DNA of 64,000 bases from Bacillota bacterium (GTDB lineage Bacteria > Bacillota > Bacilli > Paenibacillales > NBRC-103111), in assembly GCA_023388055.1 (NCBI GenBank), contig JAEWGW010000016.1, positions 1 through 64,000 of the forward strand, in the 5' to 3' direction. A program made the position numbers and the translations under genes. How positions within the stretch are numbered: the stretch's first letter is position 1; the number at the start of each line of letters is the position of its first letter. The notes below the pieces were generated by a model that made no database searches, had not been told where the DNA came from, and was given only the letters and a program-made list of their open reading frames with translations. Below, piece by piece: positions 43,040 through 51,969 of this stretch.

Positions 43040-44101
43040 ATGGAGCTTGCAGCCGTCAAGGAGATGACAGTGAGGAGCCTGCTGGAGTGGTCCTACAATT
43101 CCAATGCCTCCGATTTGCATATTAATCCGGGCACCGAACCCTTAATGAGGCGCAACGGCAGTCTGGTGAGAATGGCTGACTGTGTGCTGAATCCTGCGGA
43201 TACCCTCCGGATGGCCAAGGAGTTGATGAGCCCGGAGCAGCTGGAGCACTTGAATAAAAAAGGAGAGGTGGATTTTTCCTTTGCCCTGCCAGGGTTATGC
43301 CGGTACCGGGTCAATGTGTTCCGTCAGAAAAGACATATCAATATGGCATTCCGTGTCCTGTCCACCCGGGTGCCCAGCATCGACAGTCTGAACTTGCCTT
43401 ATCTGATCCGGGATTTGGCTGTGAAGCAGCAGGGCTTAATGCTCGTTACCGGACCCACGGGCAGCGGGAAATCGACTACCTTGGCAGCCATTATTGATTT
43501 TATCAATGAAACCCAGAATAAGCATATTATTACATTGGAAGACCCTATTGAGTATGTTCATCAAAGCAAACAATGTTTAGTTGCCCAACGGGAGATCGGC
43601 ATTGACACCCAATCCTTTTCCAATGGGCTGCGCGCTGCTTTGCGCCAGGATCCCGATGTGATTCTCGTGGGCGAAATGAGAGATCTGGAGACCATCCGGA
43701 CGGCGATCACTGCTGCTGAAACCGGGCACTTGGTTTTGGGTACCCTCCATACACCTGATGCGCCGCAAACCGTAGACCGGATCATCGATGTGTTTCCTAC
43801 CGAGCAGCAGCGCCAGATCCGCATCCAATTGGCCTCGGTGCTTATCGGGGTGCTCTCTCAACGGTTGATTCCGCGAATAGATAACAAAGGAAGGGTAATG
43901 GCTCTGGAAATCCTACTGAATACGCCTGCGGTAGCCAACCTGATCCGTCAGGAAAAGATTTACCAGATCAAATCCATTATTCAGACTAACCGGCAGCTGG
44001 GGATGCAAACCATGGCCTCCAGCCTGAAGCAGCTGGTTGCCGAGGGTTTGATTCATGCCCAGGTTTTGAAGGAATACGATTCCAGCATAGGAGCTGACTA
44101 A
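43040..44101 (+). CDS. pilT: Type IV pilus retraction ATPase PilT
   Basis: 353 residues from ATG 43040, nine bases after AAAGGAGGTG. Retraction-type features: NASDLHINPGTEPLMRRNG, Walker A GPTGSGKSTTLAAIID, ITLEDPIEYVH, Walker B PDVILVGEMRDLETI, ETGHLVLGTLHTPDA, and LLNTPAVANLIRQEKIYQI, the counterpart of the PilT AIRNLIRE motif. No MshEN domain and no tetracysteine, unlike PilB. It gives the pilus power to retract and so twitch or take up DNA. Confidence 0.95.
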   Translation: MELAAVKEMTVRSLLEWSYNSNASDLHINPGTEPLMRRNGSLVRMADCVLNPADTLRMAKELMSPEQLEHLNKKGEVDFSFALPGLCRYRVNVFRQKRHINMAFRVLSTRVPSIDSLNLPYLIRDLAVKQQGLMLVTGPTGSGKSTTLAAIIDFINETQNKHIITLEDPIEYVHQSKQCLVAQREIGIDTQSFSNGLRAALRQDPDVILVGEMRDLETIRTAITAAETGHLVLGTLHTPDAPQTVDRIIDVFPTEQQRQIRIQLASVLIGVLSQRLIPRIDNKGRVMALEILLNTPAVANLIRQEKIYQIKSIIQTNRQLGMQTMASSLKQLVAEGLIHAQVLKEYDSSIGAD

Positions 44102-44103
44102 CC

Positions 44104-45351
44104 ATGAACGACTGCTTAGGCATAAAAATTAAAAAGGTTGACCTCATTTCCATTTTGCTTCTGTCGGTATCCATTCTGGTGATGGCGCTTATCACGTCCG
44201 TGCCGGTATATAGCCAAAGAGGGAACGGAGCAGAGCCGGAGCTGCAAAAGGCCATGGGGCAGGATTATAACCTCCGCCCGCAAACGTATCAGGGCTTGAC
44301 CCTTGTCCCGGAGGCATGGAGGGTTGGGGATATTATTTCTGCCAAGCCGTATGCCGTGGTCACAGGTAAGTCAACCCAGGGCGAAACGTCCATACGGGTC
44401 TGGACAGGCTTGTTATCCCGCAGCAAGGATGATCTGACGGCCACCTGGGATGAGCTGTGGGTGGACCCTAACGGTACCGTTACCAATGCCCATGCAGAAT
44501 TGGAGGAAGTTCTGCCCGGTTATTTCCGGGCATCCTCCCATGAGAGCTATTTGGTGCGGGAGTATGCAGGCAAAATGCCGTGGGTCCGTATTCCTACCGA
44601 CTCTGAGGCCCAGGAAAACAGCCTGCAGCCGGTGCCCGCAGAGAGGCTTGTGAACTATTATCAGATCCGGTTTACGGAATGGGAGCCGGTGGTTGCCGAC
44701 AATTCCCCATTGAGCATCGGGGAAAGCGGGGATATGCCAGGTTCGGTACCGCTTATTCCGTCTTTTGCCGCTGATTCCGCCGTATCCATACCGGCAGATG
44801 TGGCGGGACATTGGGCGGAGACCTATATGATGGACTTGCTGCAGAAGCAAATTGTCAACGGGTATGAAGACCATTCGCTGCGTCCGCAGCTCAGTGTCAC
44901 CCGCAGCGAATTTGTAGCGCTGTTGGTGCGCAGCACGGGCAAAGGAGGATTTCAGCAGGCAGCCTCCGGATACCAGGATATAGACGGACACTGGGCCTCC
45001 CCTTGGATCGGAGCCGCCCAGTCCGTTTCCTTCCTGGAGGCGAAGCCGCAAACCCCTTCCTTCCGGCCGGATGATCCGATTACCCGGATGGAAATGGCCG
45101 AGCTGGTTGCCCGGGCCTGCGATACGTTCCGGCTTCCCGCTTCACAAGAAGCGCCGGGGGGCTTTACCGATACCGCCGCACTCACGGCGCCCCGGCAGGA
45201 ACAGCTGGCTAAGGCAGTGGGGGCAGGACTCATCGGCGGATACCCGGACGGCACCTTCCGCCCGGAGTCCACCTTGACACGGGCAGAGGCCTTTAAGGTA
45301 TTATCCGGTTTGATTTCACTATTGCTGCAAGAAGGAGGAGACAGGATATGA
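44104..45351 (+). CDS. S-layer-homology domain protein of the pilus locus
   Basis: 415 residues. An N-terminal signal or anchor helix (ISILLLSVSILVMALITSVP) is followed by a ~180-residue unknown domain (LTLVPEAWRVGDIISAKPYA, WTGLLSRSKDDLTATWDELW) and three SLH repeats: ~235-280 (VAGHWAETYMMDLLQKQIVN), ~295-340 and ~355-400 (AGLIGGYPDGTFRPESTLTR). SLH domains bind pyruvylated secondary cell-wall polymer. It begins two bases after pilT, and its stop overlaps the vWA gene as ATGA. A role in fixing the pilus to, or guiding it through, the wall is plausible. I do not recognise the N-terminal domain. Confidence 0.88.
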   Translation: MNDCLGIKIKKVDLISILLLSVSILVMALITSVPVYSQRGNGAEPELQKAMGQDYNLRPQTYQGLTLVPEAWRVGDIISAKPYAVVTGKSTQGETSIRVWTGLLSRSKDDLTATWDELWVDPNGTVTNAHAELEEVLPGYFRASSHESYLVREYAGKMPWVRIPTDSEAQENSLQPVPAERLVNYYQIRFTEWEPVVADNSPLSIGESGDMPGSVPLIPSFAADSAVSIPADVAGHWAETYMMDLLQKQIVNGYEDHSLRPQLSVTRSEFVALLVRSTGKGGFQQAASGYQDIDGHWASPWIGAAQSVSFLEAKPQTPSFRPDDPITRMEMAELVARACDTFRLPASQEAPGGFTDTAALTAPRQEQLAKAVGAGLIGGYPDGTFRPESTLTRAEAFKVLSGLISLLLQEGGDRI

Positions 45352-47852
45352 AGATAAGCCTCAAACGGCTGCGGACATGGACAGGCCTGGGATTGGCTGC
45401 GCTGCTGGCTGTGCAGACACTGGCCGTTATCCCGTCCTCTGCCGGCGCTGCCGCAGCGGAGGAGTGTCTGACCATGAGTGGAGCAGGTAACGTTCCGCTG
45501 AAGGACGTGGACATTGATCAGGAATTCGAAATTGAATATACGCTGACTCCCGGAGGCAATTATTCGGTTACAGAGCAGCGGGCACCCGTCGATATTTCGC
45601 TGGTGCTGGACGTCTCCGGGAGTATGCTGTACGGACTGAACGGCGCAACCAACGCCAAGGCTCCCAACCGCCGTGTGGATGCCCTCAAAACGGCAACCGC
45701 CACACTGATCCAAAAATTCAAGGAAAGCAATCTGGACAATGTGGGACTGGTGCAATTTTCGACGAAGGCCTCCAGAGTATCCCTGAATAACGCCAACAGC
45801 CAAGGCTTAACCAAAAATTATACGGACCTGCAAAGCAAAATCAACGGGCTGAGCTACAACGGCGCTACCAATATCGATGATGCACTGCGCAAGGCCAAGG
45901 ACATGCTGGCGGGCAGCCCCCGTCCCAAATATGTTATCTTGCTGACAGATGGCGCCGCTAACCGGTATGGAACCAATGGAAACACGGCTCCCAACAGCAG
46001 TCAGGACCCCACCTCCAGAGGCAGGTCCGAAGCCCTGCTCCGGGCCAATGAGCTGAAGGCCCAGAACATTACAGCATATACCATCGGCCTGATGACGCCT
46101 GAGGCCATCGCCAATATGAACAACCCCAATTTCACCAGCAAGGGGGAAATGGATGTATACCTGATGAATCAGATTGCGTCGAGAACAGACGGAAAGTTCT
46201 ACGCCGCTTCGGATTCCTCCAGCTTGGCGGAGGTTTTCAATTCCATTGTCAACGTCATTGCCAATACCAGCATCAGGAATGTTTCCATCAAACAGCCGAT
46301 TCCCCCAGGCTTTGTGCTGGCCGATTCCGAGCTGTCCAATCCCAATGTGAAAAGTGAGGACGGTTATCTGGTTTTGAGCTTTGACGATATCCCATACCCT
46401 TTCCAGAAGGGCGCTTATACCAAAAAGGTCAAACTGAAGGCCACCTCAAAGGTAAACGGGGAATCCCATCCTTTGTCGGATGCCACAGTATCCTATGTGA
46501 ATGCATGCAGCAGCTCCAAAAGCTTCACCATTCATCTGGACTCCACCATCCGTATTCTCGGTGTGGCCACAACGGATATATACGGGAATACCTATTACGG
46601 GAATTACAGGGGCGAGCTAACACGCAAACGGGCTGATAACGGCAGCCTGCAATGGACCTACCATGATCCCTTGAAGCGGAGAATAACGGCTATCGATTTT
46701 GTGAAGCCGGACGGGTCGCCGGATACCGGAGGCGGCAGGCAGGATACACGGGTCAAGCTCACCTTCGCCGAGGGAGAGCCTGCTGTCTTGGATCTTAGGC
46801 CTTCCGCGCCGGTTATCCAGGTGTCGGATCGTAACGGCAAGGAGCCGGGAGGCGGAGATTGGGTCACTGGAACCATTCAGCTGAAGGTCGCTGGTGCTTC
46901 CGAATCGGGACTCCAGGGTGAAAACGGCAGGGTGGTCTATACGGAAACCGGGAAAGCGGATTTCCAGGAGGCGTTTATCCGTGGTTACGAATATAGCTTG
47001 GACCAAGGAATGAACTGGATTACATTACCATATATTGCAGGGGAATATACCCTTAGCTTATCCGCCGAAGGGAAGCATAAAGCGGAGGTCCGGGCAGTGA
47101 ATGAGACCATCAGTCTGCAGGTGTCCAAACCTGTTTATTCGGAGGTAGCGGAGGCATCCGTACAAATTGACCAAACCCCGCCCGCGGCTGATGGTGATGT
47201 GACCATTGTCGTCTCCGAGGAGGGATATCAGGAGGACGCCCGTATCCGGATTATGGCAAATGATACCCTGAGTCCCGTCACCGGCATGGAGCTCTGGCTG
47301 GATGACGGCGCCTCTCCGCGGAAGGAGATTGCAGGAGCGGCAGCGGATTTTCTGTTAAGCTCGATTCCCGGCTACAAGGAAGCAGCCTCCAGATACGGCT
47401 GGCATCAGATCAAGGTAACGGTCCACAATGAGGCGGGGTTATCCCGGACCTATAATTTCGGCGAGCTGGTACCCGACTTTAAGATAAACCCGGGACCCCA
47501 AGCCGTCATCGGATTGACGGATCATCAAGGCGGCAGCTATGAGTCCTCCCAATGGGCGGACAAGCCGGTTAAGGTATCCGTTGCCATTGCGTATCCCGTC
47601 TCGGCCAAATACGGGAATCCGGCTATAACGGCCGCGGGCTCCCGGTACGCCATTATCAGCAGCAGCGGGGACGGCGTCTTCTCTTCTCCCGTATGGAGGG
47701 AGCTAAGCTCCGGCTCCTTCTACGTCACCCCTTCCGGCGGTGCTGACAGTGGAGTGTTCAAGGTAGGCATTCAGCTTGCCGATACCGATGGCGTCACCCG
47801 CGAATACTGGTCTGACGAGGTGAAAATCGATTTTAACCAAAACCGCTATTAA
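45348..47852 (+). CDS. Secreted von Willebrand factor A domain protein (candidate pilus tip adhesin)
   Basis: 834 residues with signal peptide (LGLAALLAVQTLAVIPSSAG). The vWA domain (~80-290) has an intact MIDAS: D88-x-S90-x-S92 in LVLDVSGSM, the Thr in NGATNIDDAL and Asp in ILLTDGAANRYG. The remainder (~300-834) is strand-rich Ig-like modules (VQLKVAGASESGLQGENGRV-type, YSLDQGMNWITLPY). There is no membrane helix near the C-terminus and no LPXTG. vWA proteins in type IV pilus operons (PilY1/PilC1 in proteobacteria) act at the tip in adhesion and surface sensing; this one has no beta-propeller, so it would be an analogue only (inference). Confidence 0.88.
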   Translation: MKISLKRLRTWTGLGLAALLAVQTLAVIPSSAGAAAAEECLTMSGAGNVPLKDVDIDQEFEIEYTLTPGGNYSVTEQRAPVDISLVLDVSGSMLYGLNGATNAKAPNRRVDALKTATATLIQKFKESNLDNVGLVQFSTKASRVSLNNANSQGLTKNYTDLQSKINGLSYNGATNIDDALRKAKDMLAGSPRPKYVILLTDGAANRYGTNGNTAPNSSQDPTSRGRSEALLRANELKAQNITAYTIGLMTPEAIANMNNPNFTSKGEMDVYLMNQIASRTDGKFYAASDSSSLAEVFNSIVNVIANTSIRNVSIKQPIPPGFVLADSELSNPNVKSEDGYLVLSFDDIPYPFQKGAYTKKVKLKATSKVNGESHPLSDATVSYVNACSSSKSFTIHLDSTIRILGVATTDIYGNTYYGNYRGELTRKRADNGSLQWTYHDPLKRRITAIDFVKPDGSPDTGGGRQDTRVKLTFAEGEPAVLDLRPSAPVIQVSDRNGKEPGGGDWVTGTIQLKVAGASESGLQGENGRVVYTETGKADFQEAFIRGYEYSLDQGMNWITLPYIAGEYTLSLSAEGKHKAEVRAVNETISLQVSKPVYSEVAEASVQIDQTPPAADGDVTIVVSEEGYQEDARIRIMANDTLSPVTGMELWLDDGASPRKEIAGAAADFLLSSIPGYKEAASRYGWHQIKVTVHNEAGLSRTYNFGELVPDFKINPGPQAVIGLTDHQGGSYESSQWADKPVKVSVAIAYPVSAKYGNPAITAAGSRYAIISSSGDGVFSSPVWRELSSGSFYVTPSGGADSGVFKVGIQLADTDGVTREYWSDEVKIDFNQNRY

Positions 47853-48384
47853 CCGGCTGGGCGGCAATATCCTGCGTCACCGCGATGAGCGGGGCGTATC
47901 ATTGGTAGAAATCCTGGCCGCCGTTACGATCATGTCTATCATCAGCGTTATTTTTATCGGGTATTTTGTTTCCGCCATGAACAAGTCCACGGAGCAGAAC
48001 AAGCGGATTATCGGAGCCAACCTGGCCCGTCAGAAGGCGGCTGAGGTCAGGGAATTTTATCGGACAGACAGTGCAGGCTATCCGTTGCTGCTGTCCGGTT
48101 TCTCCACAACTGTCCGTACACGGGAGTTCACTGAGACCAACGACAGCCTGCTGGTTCATAACGGTTTTCTCTCTCCCATGGAGATCAACGGGACACAGTA
48201 CCGCTTCCTGGTGCGGGTGGATAACGATAATTCCAGGAGGTCGGTGCTGGGGACGATGGCCTCCGCCCCAGACCTGGTTGACCGTTATCTGCTGAATATG
48301 CGCGTATCCGTCTATTGGGGGGATGAAGCTTCGTATGAAGCCCAAAAAACAAGCATTGAGTCATATGTTGTTAAAGGGTGGTAA
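47848..48384 (+). CDS. Minor pilin/pseudopilin, GspI-like position, non-canonical start
   Basis: The prepilin motif RDERG|VSLVEILAAVTIMS (Gly-1, Glu+5) lies before the first normal start codon: TTG 47902 falls inside the hydrophobic helix and would destroy the signal. The frame is open from 47824. ATT 47848 (tATTAAcc) overlaps the TAA of the vWA gene, so initiation at ATT or CTG 47857 by coupling is likely; ATT 47830 is nearer to GAGGTG. Counted from 47848 the protein has ~178 residues: a 16-residue leader, the pilin helix and a ~130-residue head. Start is therefore uncertain, product class is clear. Confidence 0.75.
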   Translation: MNRLGGNILRHRDERGVSLVEILAAVTIMSIISVIFIGYFVSAMNKSTEQNKRIIGANLARQKAAEVREFYRTDSAGYPLLLSGFSTTVRTREFTETNDSLLVHNGFLSPMEINGTQYRFLVRVDNDNSRRSVLGTMASAPDLVDRYLLNMRVSVYWGDEASYEAQKTSIESYVVKGW

Positions 48385-48387
48385 GCC

Positions 48388-48972
48388 GTGAATATTCGTT
48401 TACCGCCGATGCGGCGCCTTCGGAGGAAGCTGCAGGAGGAGAAGGGGATCTCCCTGCTGGAATTGCTGACGGCCGTTTTGATCACAACCATGGTGTCCAT
48501 CATTTTGTATTCCTTTTTGCTGATGGGGGTGTCCATGTACAAGCGGATTATGGTGGAAACCCAAATGAGAAACCAGGGGGATGCGCTGTACCGCCAGATT
48601 ATGGCCGAGCTGAAGGATGCGGTTTATGTGGAGCAGCGCTCTGCGGCCGGACTGCCGGCCAATACCTCGATCCGCTATGTGAAGCGGGCGGAGGATGCGG
48701 ACACCTACATCCATGAATATGTGATGACGCTGGAGGCAGGAGAGCATAACGGTGTTCTCCGGGTTTACAAGGATGGGTCTTCTGCCGCTTCCGTTTTGGA
48801 ATTGAAGATGACACCCGCATTTACAATCAGTGCCGGAAGCCTCACCGCCATTGGGCATAACCGGATCAACGTAAGCTTGACCTATAAGCGCAGCAATGAC
48901 AGCCAGTATGTGCAGGCTGACCGTACGGAGCTGAAAGTAAATTCGCAAATCACCCTGTTCCGTTTTAATTAA
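48388..48972 (+). CDS. Minor pilin/pseudopilin, GspJ-like position
   Basis: 194 residues from GTG 48388. Leader MNIRLPPMRRLRRKLQEEKG followed by ISLLELLTAVLITTMVSIIL: cleavage after Gly, Glu at +5. The head (~150 residues) is strand-rich. Three bases after the preceding gene. Together with its neighbours it probably primes pilus assembly as a minor-pilin tip complex. Confidence 0.85.
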   Translation: MNIRLPPMRRLRRKLQEEKGISLLELLTAVLITTMVSIILYSFLLMGVSMYKRIMVETQMRNQGDALYRQIMAELKDAVYVEQRSAAGLPANTSIRYVKRAEDADTYIHEYVMTLEAGEHNGVLRVYKDGSSAASVLELKMTPAFTISAGSLTAIGHNRINVSLTYKRSNDSQYVQADRTELKVNSQITLFRFN

Positions 48973-48991
48973 GCATAAGGAGGACATCCGT

Positions 48992-50764
48992 TTGAATAAG
49001 CAGACTGGGGCACACGGCAAACATGTGTTGTCCTCGGAGAAAGGAGCGGCCCTGCTCATCGCTCTGCTGGCCGTTTTGATGATGGCTCTGTTGGGCATGG
49101 TGCTGCTGGAGGTGCTGCGAGGCGGTCTGACCCAGGCGGCTTCGTCGGAAGCCCGGATTCAGGCGGAGGCCTTGGCCCAAAAAGGGCTGGATGATTCTCT
49201 TGCGCTGATACGCCACGCTGTGGAGCAAGGGAATCAGGCGGCGGACTACCGCACCCGGATTGATGCCGTCCATACTGCTTTGGGGGAATACCTGGCAACC
49301 TCTCCCGGTTCTCCCGGGGCAACGACCGTATTGGGATTCCTGAAGGATAACAAGGCCGAAGCTTCCAGAGGAAGCTATTCAATCCGGGTGGTCCAGGCCG
49401 AGAACAAGCTGGTGCTGCCTCTTGCTGTCCCAACCTCTCCTGATTCTCCTTACGTATATAAGGTCGTCATCGAGTCCACCGGCAGATCTGGCACGCAGAG
49501 GGAGGTATCTGTAGGCAAAAAAATGACAGTCTACATCAGCACCATCAATCCGGTCTTCCGTTATCCGGTATCCTCGTCGGGAGATATGGCGCTGAATGGG
49601 GCGCCTGCCATTACAGGCGATGTATTCGTCAACGGCGGGCTCAGCGTCACGGGGAGGGCGCAATTCGTCACCAGCCGGAATCATACCATCGGCTCCGACT
49701 ATCCGTCCTTGAAGGGGTTCGTCAAGGTAAACGGCAGTTCGTATACCTACAAGATGGACGGGGTTATCAAGGCAGGGTTTGAGAATGGTTTTTTCTCCAA
49801 ACATATTCCGTTTGAGGATGCCTCCTTGCCGGCTGCAGTTGATGTGGATGTGCAAAGCATTGTGGAGGCCAAAAGCTCAGCGGCGACGGGAAGCGCCATT
49901 TCCCTGAGAGGAACCCGGGGTTTCGGGCAGCTGATCGGTGCTGCGGGGATCGAGGACTATCCGCTGAACACCCACCCGGCCAATCAAAGCCTCAGGCTGG
50001 ATAACCGCTGGGCATTCCTGAATGGGAAGCTTGCCCTCGCTCCGGGAGGCGGTGACCCGGGTGGCATTTGGATCAATCAAGGAGGGCTATATCTGAATTC
50101 CAGTGCGGAGCTTCTGATCCGCAGGGGTTCGCTTTATATCGCCAATGATGACCCCAATATGGTTGCCGCCCATCTGGGCGGTACCCTTGGTCTGGAGCCC
50201 GGTGAATTCGCTGCCATACGCGGGAATGTTACCCTGTACAACGGGTTTGAGCTGAAGCAAGGGGTGATGTATATAGCCGGTGACCTGAAAATAATCGGCA
50301 ATGTCAGCCTGAATGGAACCCTGTATGTGGACGGCAATGTAGAGCTGAAGGAAATGACTGCATTGAACAGCACAGGCGCTCTGGTTATTGCTGCCCAAGG
50401 CAATATGGTTCTGGGGAATAACGCCTCTGATCAGAAAATCCGGAGCTTCCTCTACTCTAACAGTGACATGGGCCTGTACGGGGTGAAGTCCAAGCTGGAT
50501 ATCCGTGGAGGCATTCACGGGAAGAATGTGGCCTTGAATGCTGTCAGAGGTGAGGTAGGCACCGGACTGACCCATACGGATGCCGTTCCTCCGGCCGCCT
50601 TTCAGTTTCTGTCCGAGACCGAGCAGAAGCAGCTGGCTCCTTCGGACTCGAGGCTTCGGATTGAATATGACAGCCAGTTATATGAAGATCCTCCGTCCGG
50701 CATACCTACAATCGACCGGGTGCAGGTATATGTCAGCCAAATCCAGTTTGATAGCGAAGGATAA
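48992..50764 (+). CDS. Large minor pilin lacking Glu5 (GspK/PilX-like tip position)
   Basis: 590 residues from TTG 48992 (AAGGAGG upstream). SSEKG|AALLIALLAVLMMALLG gives a normal cleavage site and helix, but position +5 is Ile, not Glu. GspK, the tip pseudopilin of type II systems, also lacks Glu5 and is also much larger than the others. The remaining ~540 residues are strand-rich, with right-handed repeat-like segments (GNVTLYNGFELKQGVMYIAG, VSLNGTLYVDGNVELK), resembling polymer-forming or beta-helix proteins. The order GspI-J-K-like after a vWA protein suggests a four-protein tip (inference). Confidence 0.83.
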   Translation: MNKQTGAHGKHVLSSEKGAALLIALLAVLMMALLGMVLLEVLRGGLTQAASSEARIQAEALAQKGLDDSLALIRHAVEQGNQAADYRTRIDAVHTALGEYLATSPGSPGATTVLGFLKDNKAEASRGSYSIRVVQAENKLVLPLAVPTSPDSPYVYKVVIESTGRSGTQREVSVGKKMTVYISTINPVFRYPVSSSGDMALNGAPAITGDVFVNGGLSVTGRAQFVTSRNHTIGSDYPSLKGFVKVNGSSYTYKMDGVIKAGFENGFFSKHIPFEDASLPAAVDVDVQSIVEAKSSAATGSAISLRGTRGFGQLIGAAGIEDYPLNTHPANQSLRLDNRWAFLNGKLALAPGGGDPGGIWINQGGLYLNSSAELLIRRGSLYIANDDPNMVAAHLGGTLGLEPGEFAAIRGNVTLYNGFELKQGVMYIAGDLKIIGNVSLNGTLYVDGNVELKEMTALNSTGALVIAAQGNMVLGNNASDQKIRSFLYSNSDMGLYGVKSKLDIRGGIHGKNVALNAVRGEVGTGLTHTDAVPPAAFQFLSETEQKQLAPSDSRLRIEYDSQLYEDPPSGIPTIDRVQVYVSQIQFDSEG

Positions 50765-50777
50765 AGGAGGGAACGGG

Positions 50778-51953
50778 ATGACTCATACGGTACTCGTGGT
50801 GGACGATACCAAATTTATGAGGAAGATGCTTACCGACATGCTGAAGCAGTTCGGCTACAAGGTGGTAGGAGAAGCGGATAACGGCAGACAGGCGGTCCAG
50901 AAATTCAATGAGCTCCGGCCGGAAATTGTGATGATGGACATCACCATGCCGGAAATGGACGGGATTGAGGCCATGCGGGAAATCCGGCGGATCGAACCGT
51001 CCGCGGTGGTCCTGATTTGCTCGGCTATGAGCCAGCAGGATTTGATATCGGATGCCCTGAAGGCAGGGGCCAACGGTTATGTTATGAAGCCCTTTAAGCC
51101 GGACAAGGTACATGAGGTCATTCGCAAAAATGTGGTACCGCATATTCAGGCTTTTAAGCCCTCTGTAAAGCAACTGGCGGAGCCGCCGGCTGCTGCGGAG
51201 GAGGAGGAGATGCGGCCGGAGGTTTCCGATGGCGGCGGGACTCCGCTGGAGGCAGGGCCGTCTCCCGGCGAAGAGGAGATAACAGAGATGTCTCTTCCGG
51301 AGTTGGAGGAGCTGGAGCTTCAAGAAATGGGAGAGGAAAAGGAGCAGGCGGAGGCCGTTGAGCTGGCCGGGATAGAAATGGAGGAAAGCGGACAGGCAGA
51401 ACCGGAGCCGGAAGCGGAGGTATCCTTGGCAGAGGATACCTCAGGGGATACAGCTGCAGAAGAGACGGCTGCAGAAGATGCCTCAGGGGAGACGGCTGCA
51501 GAGGAGGAACCCGGTGCTCCGGAAGAATCCGCCGGTTTAATGGAGTGTGCCGCTATGCTGGAATCCCCGGATCCATGTGACGCTGCCGAATCCGCAGGAA
51601 CAGATGAGTCCGCCGGAAAAGAATGGACACTGGATGAACTGAATGAGCTTACCTTGGTTATGGATTTACCCTGTAAAGTCATTCCGATAATAAGAGGAGG
51701 AACCAACGTGAAGAAATTTGTCAGCAGCTATATGTGCAACTGGTCGGAGGAATTAAACGGCAATATGTTAAACTATCTGGTGATTTGTACGGAGAGTGAA
51801 AACCTGGTAAGTCTGGAGGTAGTGGATGATAAGCAGGAGATGCATAAAATAGAGTTGTCGCTGGAGGGCTTCAAACAACTGATTTCCTGGATGGAGGACA
51901 AGCTCTCCGCCGGCTCCAATGTCCGGGATTTGCCCCGGAAATCAGAAATGTAA
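50778..51953 (+). CDS. CheY-like response regulator with acidic linker and novel C-terminal domain
   Basis: 391 residues from ATG 50778 (AAAGGAGGGAAC). The receiver (1-~122) is complete: Asp9/Asp10, phosphorylated Asp54 in VMMDITMPEMDG, Ser82 and Lys104 in YVMKPFKPDK. Residues ~130-300 are a Glu/Ala-rich acidic linker with internal repeats (SGDTAAEETAAED, ASGETAAEEEPG). The last ~80 residues (KKFVSSYMCNWSEELNGNML...) form a small domain that I do not recognise. AGGAGG at ~51695-51700 followed by in-frame GTG 51708 could start a separate ~81-residue C-terminal protein. The gene lies after the minor pilins, so it probably links signal input to pilus activity. Confidence 0.85.
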   Translation: MTHTVLVVDDTKFMRKMLTDMLKQFGYKVVGEADNGRQAVQKFNELRPEIVMMDITMPEMDGIEAMREIRRIEPSAVVLICSAMSQQDLISDALKAGANGYVMKPFKPDKVHEVIRKNVVPHIQAFKPSVKQLAEPPAAAEEEEMRPEVSDGGGTPLEAGPSPGEEEITEMSLPELEELELQEMGEEKEQAEAVELAGIEMEESGQAEPEPEAEVSLAEDTSGDTAAEETAAEDASGETAAEEEPGAPEESAGLMECAAMLESPDPCDAAESAGTDESAGKEWTLDELNELTLVMDLPCKVIPIIRGGTNVKKFVSSYMCNWSEELNGNMLNYLVICTESENLVSLEVVDDKQEMHKIELSLEGFKQLISWMEDKLSAGSNVRDLPRKSEM

Positions 51954-51969
51954 GGTAGTGCCGTCTGCT

